Shown: positions 21,723 to 34,746 of the stretch, piece by piece
Position numbering within the stretch: the stretch's first letter is position 1
Layout of the letters: the number at the start of each line of letters is the position of its first letter
NCBI GenBank assembly: GCA_037903355.1
Contig: JBAJFE010000042.1
Coordinates: 4,042,001 to 4,106,000, forward strand
DNA: 64,000 nucleotides
Direction: 5' to 3'
Source of the DNA: Trichuris trichiura
Lineage: Eukaryota; Nematoda; Enoplea; Trichinellida; Trichuridae
The notes under the pieces: generated by a model
Told to the model about the DNA's origin: nothing
The model's database searches: none
Seen by the model: only the letters and a program-made list of their open reading frames with translations
Program-made: the position numbers and the translations under genes

Positions 21723-23209
21723 CTTGACGTATCGCGTTTCAAAGAGTCAACTGTTCTCAGCGATTTTAGGTGATGGATATTTAGGTCATTGGCGCTAAAT
21801 CTTCCTTTTCAAAATCAAGTTTCTTCATCAGCAGAAGAGTGGCTGCAAATTGTTGCAATATCGCAACAACTGCCATCTCCAGTGCGTGATTGACCCCAGA
21901 CGTTCTTGTCCAGTTAAAGTAAGATATTCTGTCAGATTACCTCAACAACGCAGCTGCAGTATAATGCGGCCATAACAGTTGTTGCCTTAAGGCACGACTA
22001 CTTTTCGTCATTGTTAATATATCTGAAGTCCAACAAATATTGCGTGATCTCAAAGTAAAAGAGTTATTTATCAGTGAAACGTGGGACCTTTGCTATTTCA
22101 TTTCCACCAGGTACACTGTAAATCTGCTAAATCACTGAAAATGCAGGCTCGAACTTTGACACTTCAGCGCCGCTTCCTACTGGACTAGCATTTTCCGTGC
22201 CATTATGCACCTTCCAATGCACATCTACGCAATATACTTTCTCCAAGCTGATTGACCTGCTTAGCGCATTTGTTTCATTACAGACCTCTGGTAACGACTA
22301 CTGAAGGTGGCAATGTAAACGCATTTCTATATGAGTACTAGCAGCTGCTGGCGTAGGCTTTTACGGACGAAAAAGCTCACGAAAAGTAAATTTCCAGCAG
22401 TTCTTGTAAGCCACCTAATCCTAAAAGCCGCGTCTTAGTTGTCTTAAGTTTTGGTTTAAACTTAGGTGGCTCACAGAAACTGCTCGCAAGTTTTTGGTTT
22501 GCGTATAAAACCAATTACGCGAATCGGCTCACTATACCTTAGCAAAATTTTGGTTGGAAGAACTTTAATTTTTTCTTTCATCTCTTTGCTGTGGAAAGTG
22601 TGGCGCCGTTCACCAATTTCTGGCGAAGAGCGATTACTAGAGAACTCGCTAATTTAGTGAGCAAAACTGTGAGCTAAGAGGTTAGTCCAAATCCCATTGA
22701 CTTCGGTGGTACCGTTATGATTAATTGTATTAGGCTTTATACGACGTGCTTGTTTAATCTTTCCGGTAAAGAAATTGCTGTCGCGACAAAGTGTGCTAGC
22801 TTGTTCGCTACTAGAACACTGGCAGTCTTGTTCAAGGAGCTACGTAAATGTTAGTCTATGCTCCAACACGAGGACTGGGTCTGTTGCACACGGGTGATCA
22901 CAAAGTTTTCTGTTCGTTCTATGCAGCCAGTCTTACCCAACCCACCAGCCGTCAGGCATGTTCTGCTTTATTTGATATACTGATGACCGTACCAAGAGAA
23001 TCTTGAAAAGTCTGATAAACGTAAACAAAATTCCATTTCTGTTATTAAGCAGTTTGATTCCCCAAAATAAACGTTTTGCTTGAAGACTGATTCTTGCACA
23101 TAATTTAACGCCGCTATCTGGATTAATGAGCTCACTTCTGATGAAACTGAACAGTCTGCTTTGTTCTTCGCATTTGAACCCTTATTCATTTTTCTATTAT
23201 ACATAATTT
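21723..23209. other. Intergenic stretch; one short inverted repeat
   Basis: No gene recognised. A hairpin pairs about 22397-22420 (AGCAGTTCTTGTAAGCCACC) with about 22462-22486 (its complement with mismatches), spacer near 42 nt; it may be a decayed MITE. Confidence 0.4.
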
Positions 23210-23350
23210 TGAAAACGTGGTCTCTTGTACGGGACCATGTTTTCATAATGAAAAACTTTATTACGGATAGGCTCCCGTTTTTTTATGGATGTAAAAAAGA
23301 CTTCGGAGCTTTCAGGTCATTCGAGACCCGTCATCAGCGGTCTTAAGTTG
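23210..23350. repeat. Pseudo-LTR copy (PLE-type) with hammerhead-like core
   Basis: Starts GAAAACGTGGTCTCTTGTACGG, closely related to the left end of the 5366 element, and shares TTTCATAATGAAAAAC and CTTTATTACGGA. The minus strand at 23304-23338 has CTGATGA, GGGTC-loop-GACCT, GAAAGCTC. Only one arm is present. Confidence 0.75.
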
Positions 23351-23439
23351 TAATACGATTTGTGGCAGCGAATGCCATCTATCGTTCCTGAGGATTTTTA
23401 AAGCGGGCATTTTAAAGTTTTCCGTTGGTAGGTTTTTGT

Positions 23440-23670
23440 ATTTGAGTCTGTCAGCGCACTTCTTGTTCCTTATAGCTTCTAGATTGTCTCCGTTGGGTTG
23501 TTTCGAACATTTTCGTCTGTTGTTGAATCACTGTTTTTCCATTTTTGCATTCATTTTTCTTCTTTCTATCTTCTTTTCCTTTTCTTTTTTTCTTTCTTTG
23601 TTCCATATATATTGCAATTTTATCCATTTCCATTTGTTCTAATTATTTGTTTTTTCTTGTTTCCCGGATT
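23440..23670. repeat. T-rich low-complexity tract
   Basis: Pyrimidine-rich sequence that produces several overlapping open frames on both strands; none is a believable protein. Confidence 0.7.
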
Positions 23671-23879
23671 TTGTCTTGGACTCACGTATTGTGCTACTTC
23701 AGACCGCGATATTTCAGTTCCTGCGTACTGCTGTTCCCTTGTGAAACAGTATAAGCAGAGCACAGTTCTTGTATTCGCTGGCTGCCTAGCATCAGTGCGC
23801 TAGCTCTTACGACTTCGGTCTGAGAGGTAGCCAAGCCGGAAGTGAGAATTCCTAAACTTCCGATGGTTTTTGTTATCCA

Positions 23880-24560
23880 ATCCCAAAGAGGAGTCATTGC
23901 AACGGAAGATCACCGAAACACCGTTAAATCTTGTGGCGTGGTTATGACTTCCACACTGACTGGTCGATACGGAAACTTTTTCTTGGCCAGATTTTTAACT
24001 GTAATGAAGAATTTTCACTATGACAACAGAAAGCAACAAGCCCTGTGGATAGGTAAGGACAGTTCACCAGTGGGCATAACAAAATTCAAGATGCACCAAG
24101 GAAAAGTTTTTCTCTGTTTTGTGGCGTAACATTGAGATAGTAGACTGTTGGTTCTCCATGCCAGAACAGACCGTAACCTTAGATCTCTAGCGTTACTATC
24201 GGCAGCTGACAGTTAGGAAGTTTCCAAAAGTGCTTCCAAGATTATTCAATTAGGCAAAAGCCAGTACGCGACAACGCATGATTACATGTTGCAAGGAGAC
24301 GCCCCAGGCAGAGTAAGCTAGGCATAAATGTTTTGAAACATGCACCTCTCGCCTTAGCTCCACTGCTTACTGATTGTCCCACTTTTTCCCCTTTGACGCA
24401 TTTCTGTCAGGAAGTCTGTACAATTCATCGGCGACTCGAAAACGGTTTTTAGCTCGTCATGAAGTCTGACCCCTGCAATTTTTACCAGGTTTGAATTTAT
24501 TTGCTCATTAAACATTGAGAACGCTGTCTTCTTTGTACTAGGTCTTACTTTGTCTAATAC
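23880..24560 (+). pseudogene. Second mariner transposase pseudogene
   Basis: Joining plus-strand frames gives NFHYDNRKQQALWIGKDSS, then VLWRNIEIVDCWF, then a region matching the mariner HDNARPH block (here degenerate near 24280-24310), then FPFDAFLSGSLYNSSATRKRF, which corresponds to the mariner block after the DDD site. Several stops and frameshifts. The N-terminal HTH half is not recognisable. It differs from the copy at 1490-2600. Confidence 0.65.
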
Positions 24561-24953
24561 AAAAAATGCATACCTGAGTGCTACCTCAAAACAGAATGAT
24601 GTCCCAAAGAGCGATATTGTGCATAGAACAACTTAGTGTTCTTTTAGTCCAGTAAAAGGAGCGGTAAAACTGGGCCTCTTGTTAGGATTACAGTTCTTGG
24701 AGAATATGGTTGCTTCGCTTGCTCAGCAAATAGATGTCTTAACCTTATGCCAAAAGATTGTGTACCTCAAATTTTGTGTACAGTTAGGTTTTCAGTGTTA
24801 CTTGAAACAAATTAAAATATGCGTGTAGATGACAGGTCTTAAAAATTCTGATTTTGACAATAATTTGTCTTTCAGGAAACCGAACCTTCTATATAGGAGC
24901 TTATTAAGGCATATCATTTGCAGGAAGCAGCTCCAATAACTTAAAGAAACTAT

Positions 24954-27900
24954 ATGTCGTTTGGCGGTCAAACTTTACAACATCGTCGATATTACATGAG
25001 ATCTGAAAAATGCCAACAAAAGATCAATGAATTGTTCATGGAGCACTGCGCAATGATGACAGCAAACAACAGTGTAGAAGAGAAAGATGATGAAAGTCCT
25101 GCAAAAAGAGCGCGGTTATCTCGAGCTTTGGATGACATTTGGCCGTTGTTTTTCGAACAATCAAGTTTGACTCCGAGCAGAGTGGACGCTGAAGTGCACA
25201 GCAATAAGTCGTTCTCCCAAGCTGAGAACAACACGAAAAACGTTGTCTCTAGTCTGTCTGTTGATCATGCAACTATTCCTGAGAATTTGCATGTGGCAAA
25301 CGCTCGTGCGAATTCTAAAGGTGCTTGGTCTTTGCTGAAACGTTTTTCACTGAAAACGTTTAAATCAAAGAAAATAAGAAAATGTCAAAAGGTATGCAAA
25401 AATATTGAGATTAAATGGTCTGTGAGAAAGTTTTAGCCTTTGACCGACGATATTAACACTCCAAAGTTGGAGAATGCCATCCCGTTCAATCAAAGGCCAA
25501 GGTCCCTTGATCTCAAGAGCTTATCTGATATAAAATTGCAATGTTCCTTCAAATCGTTGCTTTCTTCCGAAACCAAAACACCCCAATCGGTTGCAACATC
25601 AAATCGTAATTGGAATTTGGTATAACTGTATTTCTCATTTATTTTTTGAAGGGAACGCCTTTAGTTTAAATTCACTGAACGATGGAAGGATCCCGTGGCC
25701 AATACCATGGCTTGAAGCCTTATTCCTGCCAGAATTTCCAAACAGAGGGCCACTCAGCGACAAGCAATTTGAGGTGAACTAACTTTTTCACTTACTTCTG
25801 CGTAAACTGTGCTATTTCTCAGAAAGACGGAATTATTGCGGAAGGAAAGTTCAGTACTGTTTACAAGGTAAAGCTGAAATCGCGTCCCACCGTCAAATTT
25901 GCAATGAAAGTAATCCGCACATTCATTAGAATGTGGATGAAACCGTTTACATTTTATCTTTTAGGTTCAAAGAAAATCTGACATTCTAAATCGCCAGGTC
26001 GTTGACCAAATCAAAGATGAGTTGAGAATTCATGTATGTCACATTGGTTAATATCTTGCAGTAATTTGGGATGTATGAACGACATTTTGTATAACTGTGG
26101 AGCGTTTAAAACTTGCTGAGTTCACGCAGAGGAGGGTTCTGCAAAGGCACCAAGGCTGTTTTCCTTTACTGAATTACTAGGTTAAATTTGCTGTGTGGCT
26201 GATTAATGAAATAGCTCTAAATGAATAGAGATCACCAAATGGATGTTTCATAACAGAAGTTCATCTCAGAGCTAAGCAAACGGTACCATATAAGCCTTGT
26301 TCAACTTCCTTCCTTCAGAGCCAGGTCGTGCTTAAGAAAAAGCAATGTCAGTCATGTGCGCTCTTCTTTCAGAACTTCAATGTGCTAACGTTAAACTTTT
26401 CAGCAAACGTTTCACTCTCATCCATTCATAGCACAAATGTATGGAAGTTGGCAAAGCCGATCTCACGTATACATGGGTGAGTCTACCATGTTTGAGTGCA
26501 TTAGTAAAGGTGAAACGTGTTTCACTAACTTAAACAACCGACTGGCAGCGGGCTGTCTTCAGCGTTTTCGAAAACGATTCAGCTTGTCTTAAAACCTAGC
26601 TCCGCTATTAGAACTTCAAACAGTCAACTGATAAGTTACTTCCGTAAAGAAATTAAAGAGTAGTTCGATAAAGCATGTTTTTAGACAACTGCAAATCTGC
26701 GACGGACGAGAAAGGTTTATCATAATTTCATGTCTAGTTGTTGCCCACTTTTTTGTACTTCCCGTAGAGCAGGGAGGGGAATGTTTTTACTGCCGCGGGC
26801 CGTACAGACGTTTATAAGATCTTTCGCGGGCCATGCAGAATACTCAACTGAAAAACATAGCCTGCTTTGTTTGCATGTATGTTCATTTAAGTCATCTCTC
26901 GAATAAGGAGAGAAGGGGAGATATGAACAATACTTTCCGTCGGTAGGCGACCAATGGTCCACCCTACCGACTTGCACACTATTGCCGTCTACTACTTGCC
27001 TCCGAAGACTAAAGACACGTTTGTTGACAGAGAGCTGAGAGCAAGGCAGTCTTCCTAATTAGACCGATGCTCCCTGCCTCTTACGCAAGATTTATGTTCT
27101 TACTAGGATCCGCATACAATAAGTTTATCGCATTTTCAAAAAATAAGCTCCCACATTCACATTTCACTGAATCTCGCATGCATGTACGGTTGCCTGAGCG
27201 GGTGGAAGGGAATGTTTCGCGGGCCGGATGTTCCCCACCCCTGCCGTAGAGGAAGAGAAACTTAGTGCCTGTGTTAGTTAACAGTGGTGTTGTCCTCCGC
27301 ATATAACGCATTAGAACAAATATTTGCCGGAGAATGTTAGTTTAAAAGTAGACGCTAATGGAAGTTACGTATATGAACTAATTGTTCCCATTTTCGAACG
27401 GTTTTCCTCTATGAAACTACCCGTTTAATTTCCGATAATATTGCACTGCTTGTCCTGTTCCTGTAAGCGGGATTGAGCATGTTGAGAAAGAATCACGTCG
27501 TTCCTGAACATTTATCCCCATATCAGCTTAGGTGGTTCAGTTTGCAATAAAATGTTCAAGGACTTTGCCTTATCTGGACATTTGTGCAAAACTACGTAGA
27601 TTCATTGTTTTGTTGTAGGGTAACGAAAGTAATAGGTCCAAGTAAAAGAAACTGCGCATTTGAAGGACTACATAAAAACAAAGTGAGTAAATACAAACAA
27701 AAAGATTTTTAGCAAATCTCAGCTCTACCTGTCATGTCTATCTACGCGGATGTTGACATAAGGTGTTATATTTTGAGAACGGTAAGTAAACTAACCAAAG
27801 CAAACAGTTTTGGTTAGGTAGTGTGGAACTGAGATTGGCCTATAAAAGATATAATGGCAAATTGCAGTGACCAATACGTTACACATTACGCCTTATTCCT

Positions 27901-30468
27901 AACGTTGTTGTGATTTCTTCTGGGTTTGGCCCGTAAAGAGTAAAATTTTTTATTATAAATCTCGATAATTGCACTCGAAGATTTTGAGGTACCCTTGCCT
28001 CATCTTCAACGAAACATTGCGAACATCAAAATGAAGTTACTTTAAAGTTGATAATTATTCATCGAAGACGAACTAAAGTCGCCTCGAAATCACTGAGTAC
28101 GTTTGTCGAGATTTGAAACAAAACATTTTACCCCTTTACGGGCATGTTTTCTATGCTTTTGTGTTTTGCTGTTGCTATACAAAAGCGATGTAACCATTTT
28201 TCTTGTTCGTCCATTCAAATGTTGATATATTGCATGGCGACTATATGTGTCCCAACATGGGTTATGATGAACTGTTTAAAACTAGGTCTGAAGAGCGACT
28301 TATTGGAAACTGATGACCAATTTGTTCTTCAGCTTGTGATACTGCTTGCATGCAAGGAAAATGAACCTTTTGTGTTAGAAATGAGAGAACGTTTTCTCTG
28401 AGATCAGCTACAATCGTACCGATACACCAATTAGTTTCCTAAGAGTATGAGAAAAACCAGACTAAATAGTGTTATTTGTAACAGGTCAGTATTGCTCACC
28501 CTTTTACCATGAAAAGATCAGTATGCTTGCTTTGCTTCCGAACACTGAAGCTCCAATAAGAAAACTGACAAATTAGTTTCTTACTTAATCGAACACGACT
28601 GAATAAAAACGCTTGACCTAGCTATCAACAGACAGAATCCAGCGCATGCCATCCTGAAAATACTGGAGTATAATACTAATATTATAAATCTTGAGAGGAA
28701 AACGTTAGACAAGAAAGCGCTATATCAAAAATGAGTAATATTAGTCCTGTTTGTTGAAAAACTTTATTGTTATAGTTGAAACTACATTGGGTATAACGAA
28801 ATGTTTTTCGATAGCATGCATCTCAAATAAACTAGTGTGGCTGTGGGATGAATGCTGTATAAGTGGTGAGAAAAATGAAAAACAAATTATTAATATGTAT
28901 CCTTCTTTACTGAAACGCATCATCGTTCATTTTTAGTGCTTCATTACATTTCTGGTTATGGCGATTTATATGATTACTGGCGATTTGAAAGTCCATTGCC
29001 TCCAAACGCTGTAAAGTACTGGGCAGTGGAATTGGGAAGTGCTCTTGGTATGCTTTCATTCAACCATTTGTGTACTTCCTGCCCATGCAGCGAATCATGT
29101 ACAGCTGTCAAACTTTTGAGGAAAAATGGACTCGACGTCATTGCTATTGAAATGAATCCGTTTCAGAGCAGATTTTGACTTTCAGACTACATCCACAATA
29201 ATGGAGTGATATACAGAGACTTGAAGATGGAAAACGTTGTCTTGGACGAAAGGGGTTGACTTGGGCGAGAGGAAGATTTTTGTTACATTAACAATGTTTC
29301 AGCTCATGTAAAACTTATTGACTTCGGTTTGGCAAAATGGCTGAAGCGTGGGGAGCGAACGAAAACTATTTGTGGTACGTTGCACTACATGGGTAGAATA
29401 TTAGTTTCCCATTCGCTTTAATCATATCCATAGGATCATTTTTAGCGCCTGAAACCCTTACTGGGCTAGGATATTCGCACAGCGCAGACTGGTGGAGCTT
29501 GGGAGTTCTGTTACATACACTTGTGTGTGGAACCTATCCGTTCCAAGTGACAGATGAAAGGAAGGTTAAGCACTTTGTCGGCTATCGACCGCCTCTTATT
29601 TTGACCTTTGATCTACAGCAACTACTGCTCAAGGTATCTGATGATAAAATATGCAATGCCCTCTTATATGCATTCAATAATTTACAAGCAGAAGTGGGCG
29701 CTGTTTAGTTTGAATGCGGTAAAGTGCAGATACAAAACCGTTTCTTTCCATCAGATGCCCAGTGAGTAAGACAGGTGGAACTAAAATTAAGTTCTATTTG
29801 CAAAGATAATTGCACGCAGCCTAGAAGTAACACATAAAATGAGCAACTGCTTCAGTTTAGGCTGCCTATGGTTATTTAGACAAACACTTTAATTCCATCA
29901 CAGTACTTACCTGGCGTCTAATCGAAAAATCTCGTAAAAATGAAGGCGCTACTAACTGCTTACTCCAGTGCGGTTTGGGTAACAAGATAATTTTTTCTTT
30001 TAAAAACAAACTTATAATGAATCCAATGTTTGTCAACATAATGTGTATTTCTTGTTTAGCTACTCAGGTTCAATCCACTTTGCCGTCTTACCGACTTTTT
30101 CCAGTACCAAAACGAGCCATATTTCAGCAACGTCTCTTTTCAGGCATTGCTTACGGGAACGGTAAGAATTCCTGCTGGTGATTTTCGTTACGATAAATTT
30201 CAGCTTTCGCCTGCTGATGAAATTCTCAACTATCAACAATCAAAGCTTCCTGTGCGGAAAGAAATGAAAGATCAGTCAGTGTACGCCCCCTGTGGTATGT
30301 CCGTACTATATTTCCTAATTTAATTTAAATAGGGCTGAAGAAGAATGTATAGAAGATTACATGGAAGAGTACGCAACTGTAAGTGTAATTTCATTTCTTG
30401 CGCGAACTTTTACATTGAACTTCCAGCTCTTATGCTTTGACTATGACGACAATGAACTGGTTCATTAA
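24954..30468 (+). CDS. RSKR: AGC-family protein kinase, RSKR/SgK494-like
   Basis: Exons: 24954-25391, 25437-25605, 25652-25773, 25823-25909, 25965-26033, 26404-26476, 28937-29047, 29186-29254, 29303-29392, 29446-29633, 30060-30161, 30204-~30294, ~30333-30378, 30427-30468. Phases agree through 30161 (506 codons). Motifs in order: [15 protein letters not shown] before the kinase; glycine loop [13 protein letters not shown] with Ala for the first Gly; FAMK lysine; alpha-[10 protein letters not shown]; catalytic [41 protein letters not shown] (activation loop and APE); [10 protein letters not shown]-lobe end [14 protein letters not shown] and [12 protein letters not shown]. The order and the PEFP and [12 protein letters not shown] blocks fit ribosomal S6 kinase-related kinases (RSKR). 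Key catalytic residues are kept, so an active Ser/Thr kinase is likely; substrate unknown. The splice between exons 12 and 13 is ambiguous: the strong GTATGT donor at 30295 would give an early stop, a weaker donor near 30282 keeps the frame to [13 protein letters not shown]. Confidence 0.85.
26762..27251. mobile_element. Non-autonomous hAT element in a kinase intron, perfect TSD
   Basis: The element 26770-27243 (474 bp) lies between exact 8-bp repeats CCGTAGAG (26762-26769 and 27244-27251), with central TA. The left end is CAGGGAGGGGAATG; the right end read inward is CAGGGGTGGGGAACATC. CGCGGGCCGG-type sequence occurs near both ends, as in GTF2IRD2/ZBED-related hATs. No transposase remains. 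It sits in the 2.46-kb sixth intron of the RSKR-like gene. Confidence 0.9.
27252..28936 (+). other. Rest of the long kinase intron
   Basis: No transposon or exon recognised. Open frames at 28144-28401 and 28741-28936 have no known similarity. The intron ends at TTTTTAG (28936). Confidence 0.5.
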
Positions 30469-30524
30469 TGTACGTAGCCAGCGTAGTGCCGTCAATAGGT
30501 ACAGTGCATTTGCAGGATAGACTA

Positions 30525-31240
30525 CAGTGAAACCTCCTTAACCCGGACTCCATAAACCGGATCCTTCTCTAATCCGGACTCGTATAAGAGAACAATAGAA
30601 CGTCCGTATGCATTAGAGATGATCGGGCTAGCTGTGCGAAACAGATGGTCACTGGATGGCAACGGCCACAAGCGCAGCAAACAGCCAGCCAACGGTCCTT
30701 TTGGTATACGTTCGCATAGGCACAGACCAGCCACGGCTCTGCCGAGCCAATCTCGACCAATAAGTTGACTGCAGCAAGGCACTTGGAGACCTAGGTTTCC
30801 TGAAATAAACAGAAATGTGGATCAAAGACCTGGCGATTTTCAGTCGTCTAAAACTACAATCTGTTCTCATATAAAACAATGGTTGGCAGCTAACTCAATT
30901 TCTTTTCGAGCCGACAGAGCCGGCCGTCAACTGCGAAGATGGAAAAATAATTTCACGGAAACTATTTCCCATGTCGCTTCGTGGTACAACGTCCAAGTCA
31001 TATAAGAAACTGGTTTGTGCTGGTCAGTTGTGTTCCTTGATCAGACGGACTTCGTTGCCCTCGTAGGCTAACTTCCCGCTTGCAGAGACTGACATCGTGC
31101 TGTGAGCGCCAGGAACCTACATCTAAAATTGCATTACCTGCTTTTCTGTGACATACTGTAAGCCTCTTCCATAAACAGGATTTTTCCGTAATTCGAACAA
31201 CCCTCCTCCCGATGCTTCCGGACTAAAGAGGTTTTTACTG
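30525..31240. mobile_element. Pogo/Tigger-like deletion derivative
   Basis: Terminal repeats: left CAGTGAAACCTCCTTAACCCGG (30525 onward), right read inward CAGTAAAAACCTCTTTAGTCCGG (31240 backward). TA flanks both ends (30523-30524, 31241-31242), as expected for pogo. The 716-bp interior has a 62-codon frame at 30817-31005 with no clear similarity. It begins 56 bp after the kinase stop codon. Confidence 0.8.
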
Positions 31241-31242
31241 TA

Positions 31243-32080
31243 TTTAGATGTGCCGCATGAGTTAATGGTAGATAGAGTTTTCAGTGTTCAATCTCTAGCG
31301 TGTTGAAGGAAGTGGAACATGCCGACCTACCGGGTAGCAATGCATATAGTCGAGATGGTTGATGTGTTTAGCAGTGGAAAGAAAGTCGATGTAGCAGGCC
31401 AATCGCATACGCAAGCTTGGAATGGTTTATTCTAGGAAACCTTAGCGTCCGCACATGTGGCATAAGTTCTTGAGGCACTCTTGCTGTTTCTGTTTTCCAT
31501 TCGCTTAAGTATCATTTTACGAACGACTGCCGAGTGCATCTTCCCTAGGAGCTGTGACTATTAGCAGCAGTTTCCGCTTTGCTTTATATTATCAGTTGAT
31601 AGCGTCACGGTACTTTTACTTACTGAACAGTTTTTGTGGAAGTGAGCAAATTTACCAGAAACGTTTGAATGTCACATTGTGCTTTTTTCTGTCTATGTAC
31701 TATATTTCATGCATGTACAAAAGTATTAAAATATTTTGTGCTCAAACAAGGGAGAATATTTTCTGTTCAGTATGCTACGTACTCCTATAAATTTGCATAA
31801 GATTTTCAAGTGTAGTTCATGCACCAGGTTCAGTCAGACGGAGTAGCCAGCGGTTCGGCTTGACCGTGATACATTTCACGCGGCAGCTCTGTGCATTATT
31901 GCAGCGGTTAGCACTATTGCTGCGGCTGTGAAGTTTCACGTGAACTGGCCAGCAATTCCCACCAGAAGGAAAAGCCCGTAGCATTTTGAAAGTATGAAGG
32001 CCCATAACCGGTCGGTGTGGTAGTGGAATAAAAACAGTTTATTTCCCATTCGTAAGCATAAAAAAGAAGGCATTCAGAAA
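31243..32080. other. Intergenic stretch, no gene recognised
   Basis: No similarity or repeat recognised. Confidence 0.4.
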
Positions 32081-32155
32081 AGTTCTGTTTCCGTTGTCAG
32101 TGTGCCTTAACGTCTATCACTGACAACCAAACAGAAGTGCTCTGAAAGCTGCCAT
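32065..32155. repeat. Degenerate hammerhead-like inverted repeat
   Basis: Arms about 32070-32102 and 32118-32150 pair imperfectly around CACTGACAAC and its complement; the right arm ends CTGAAAGCTGC. It resembles a decayed member of the PLE-type family. Confidence 0.5.
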
Positions 32156-32189
32156 ATGCCCCCCCCTATTTGTGCAAAACCGCGTAACG

Positions 32190-32300
32190 CAGTGACTCCC
32201 AACGGGGTCCTAGGGGCCCCTTGGGGGCCCTGGGAAAGACTAGTGATTTAGGGGGTCCCTGGCAGTCGGTGCCGCAGGACGAGAACTATCCTGCCGTTCA
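32190..32300 (+). mobile_element. hAT terminus, unpaired
   Basis: CAGTGACTCCCAACGGGGTCC followed by G/C-rich blocks, preceded by GCGTAACG (central TA). It looks like a hAT left end, but the possible partner end at 33435 has a different flanking 8-mer. Confidence 0.55.
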
Positions 32301-33384
32301 GGATAGTGAGGCGAGCCGACCTGAGATCACTCCTGACGACTATCAAGCCGGACGTGGATAAATTAGTAGCACTGCACCATACCCAGTCGTCGCACTGAGG
32401 TAAGATCAAGCGACTGTCGTCTTGCTCTGAGGAAATATTGAATTTAGATTCAGTGTTGCGCAGCCCTAAGAACAGCATCGCAGCCTGACTTAACATATTG
32501 GGTTACCATTGCTAACAGCCCAAAAAATTGAGGAAGAGGAAACCCAGTGCGGCGCGTGTACTCTGAAGGCTCCCTGACCTGCAGTTAGCCGGCTTAAGTT
32601 TAGCAGTACGAAAAAAACGCCTTCAGTGCCAACTAAAGAATTAAAGGTGTTAACGGCTTCGAATATCGTTAAGGAGCTTTCGCCATATATGGCAGCCGGC
32701 TTCCTTACTAGCCATTTTGCTCTAGTGTAGAAAAGAAATTCAGCGTTGACTTCTCATCGCCAGGTTTTCCAGCCATTGATCGCACACTCAACTTTCACAG
32801 CGCAAATGATGGCGTTCTACCTGCGGCTGACAAGATCCGCAGGTTAATAAAATGTTTACTGACGACCCGGCTTAGCTGTTTTTTCTTTGGCATACACGGT
32901 AGGCTGTGAAGTCAATTCTACATTCTGCAGCCTGTTTCAAGTGTTGAACTACTTGTACAAATTCACAACAACGTAACCACAGTAGGCGCACCTGAGGATA
33001 ACAGAAGCAGGAGAATTAGGTTGAGGAGAATGACGGGTGCTCCGGCAAGTTGAAGGTCGCGAAAGAGGGCCCTGTGTAATAAACAGGTGGGTGGTCATAT
33101 GTCCACGGGGGTCGCGAGGCAGGTCACCGGTTGGCCCTGGGTCTGTCATTCTTCTACTGAGAAAGAACTGACAAGCGCAGCGTGGGGGAGCGCTTCCGCT
33201 TGGGGTGACAGGAGGGTGTGCCGAGAGGCTGCTGCAACGACATGAATCGCGAGGGTGTGACGAGCTGTTGGCTAGAGCGTTTGGGGCGCGCGGTGGCGTC
33301 TGTTCTCTCTCTCTATCGTTAGCGGTGTTCGTATTGTTGTGTACCGTTGGGAATATCGAATAAACTTTTTTGTAACGAAGCATG

Positions 33385-33435
33385 GAAGAAAGCGCCGCAA
33401 TTACACCCTGGCTCCAAATAGGTTGGGAAACACTG
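33385..33435 (-). mobile_element. hAT terminus, unpaired
   Basis: Read inward from 33435: CAGTGTTTCCCAACC, a classic hAT end. The flank is CTCTACAC (central TA). The flank differs from that at 32182-32189, so the two ends may come from different insertions. Confidence 0.6.
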
Positions 33436-34746
33436 CTCTACACGAAATCATCCTTTCCCGCACTAAAAAGCTGTTTTCAAAGCATTAGGCTTATACCTCA
33501 GCTTAGGCTCATGAAAGGCCAAAACAGCAGAGCAGGGATTCGTGCCGGTAGGGGCAGAAGAAAATAGCTAGTTGCGTTCTAGGAAAGAACTCCATGTTTG
33601 CATAGAGGGTGCAGTCCATAATCGACAAGACCGAAAATGTATTTGCGTAGCGCTTTTAACTGGATGCTATCTTGCCGCTCCGTACAGCGTGCAACTCGTT
33701 TAAGCGCTGGCCTAACTAGCAGTGCTGTTTACAACGACAGAACATCTGCATTACGTCGCGAGAACTACGTCATGATAATTTCAGGCACCTAAGTTGTTGA
33801 CAGGATGTAAGTGCATTTCTTTATTTACGACTTGCCTGCTGCGTGTTTGGCGGATAATGAGATCTCGTCCCTGTTTTTGTCATTATCTACGGTGTACTGC
33901 TGATCAGAATGGCAATAAGCCTAAAGGGAAACCGCTTACATGTCACAGCTATTCTTTAACCAGAAGATAACGGAGAGGTTCCCAATGGGAACAGACTGTG
34001 GAATGCAAAAATAACTGGTTTCTGTTGCTTAAAAGGTTACCGGCGCGTCAAAACGGCGACTCGTGTGCAGAACGCCCTAGACGGTCTGGTCAAAATAGGA
34101 ATAATCGATGCTAAGAGGCCAACAACCCTGGAATGGGAAAGTAACAGACTCCTGTTGTTTGACTTGATGTCACGATCTAGCGCCATGAACGAAAAGTTCA
34201 GGTGGCGAAACGTCTTTCGTTGCTCTTAAGGCCGGTGTTCACTGCACTGTTTTTCGAAAGCAGCAAAGGACATTTACGAATATTATCCAATATTCACGAA
34301 TGTTAAACAATTTAAGGACGATGATGAATATCCGACAGGCTTGGCACTGCCTACTTTACTGAGCTGTCTTTCAAAATACGTCAAAAGACACTCATTAAAA
34401 GTATTCCTCATCATCAGTACGATAAGAGGAACAAGGCTGCAAGAGGGAACTTTTAAACTTGAAGCTAAGTTGATTAACAAAAACATTCCACCTTCAGTTC
34501 TGTCCATTGTTCTAAATAGTAAGAAGTTGAAATAGTGTTACAAAAAATATGTTTCACTTGCAACAACATGCTACGTCTGGCGGAAGTTCTTTCAAAACAG
34601 CAGATTCAATACGAAATTTGTTGCTCGTTAAGCATAAAAGTGGACGTGCTTGAAGTCGGTTATACTGTAGATTGAGTCTGCACGCAGGATCATGTCGTCC
34701 TTTGAAAGGAAGTCTGTTGCAGTAAGGTTTCTTTCGTGTTCAGATA
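33436..34746. other. Intergenic region upstream of the bZIP gene
   Basis: No exon could be assigned. Open frames at 34283-34535 on both strands overlap and match nothing known. Confidence 0.4.

Noticed and set aside
23436..23803. Phe/Ser-rich membrane-like ORFs
   Set aside because: Translation of a T-rich low-complexity tract.
32190..33435. One complete hAT element between CAGTGACTCCCAACG and CGTTGGGAAACACTG-type ends
   Set aside because: Flanking 8-mers differ (GCGTAACG and CTCTACAC) and no transposase lies between, so the ends are listed separately.
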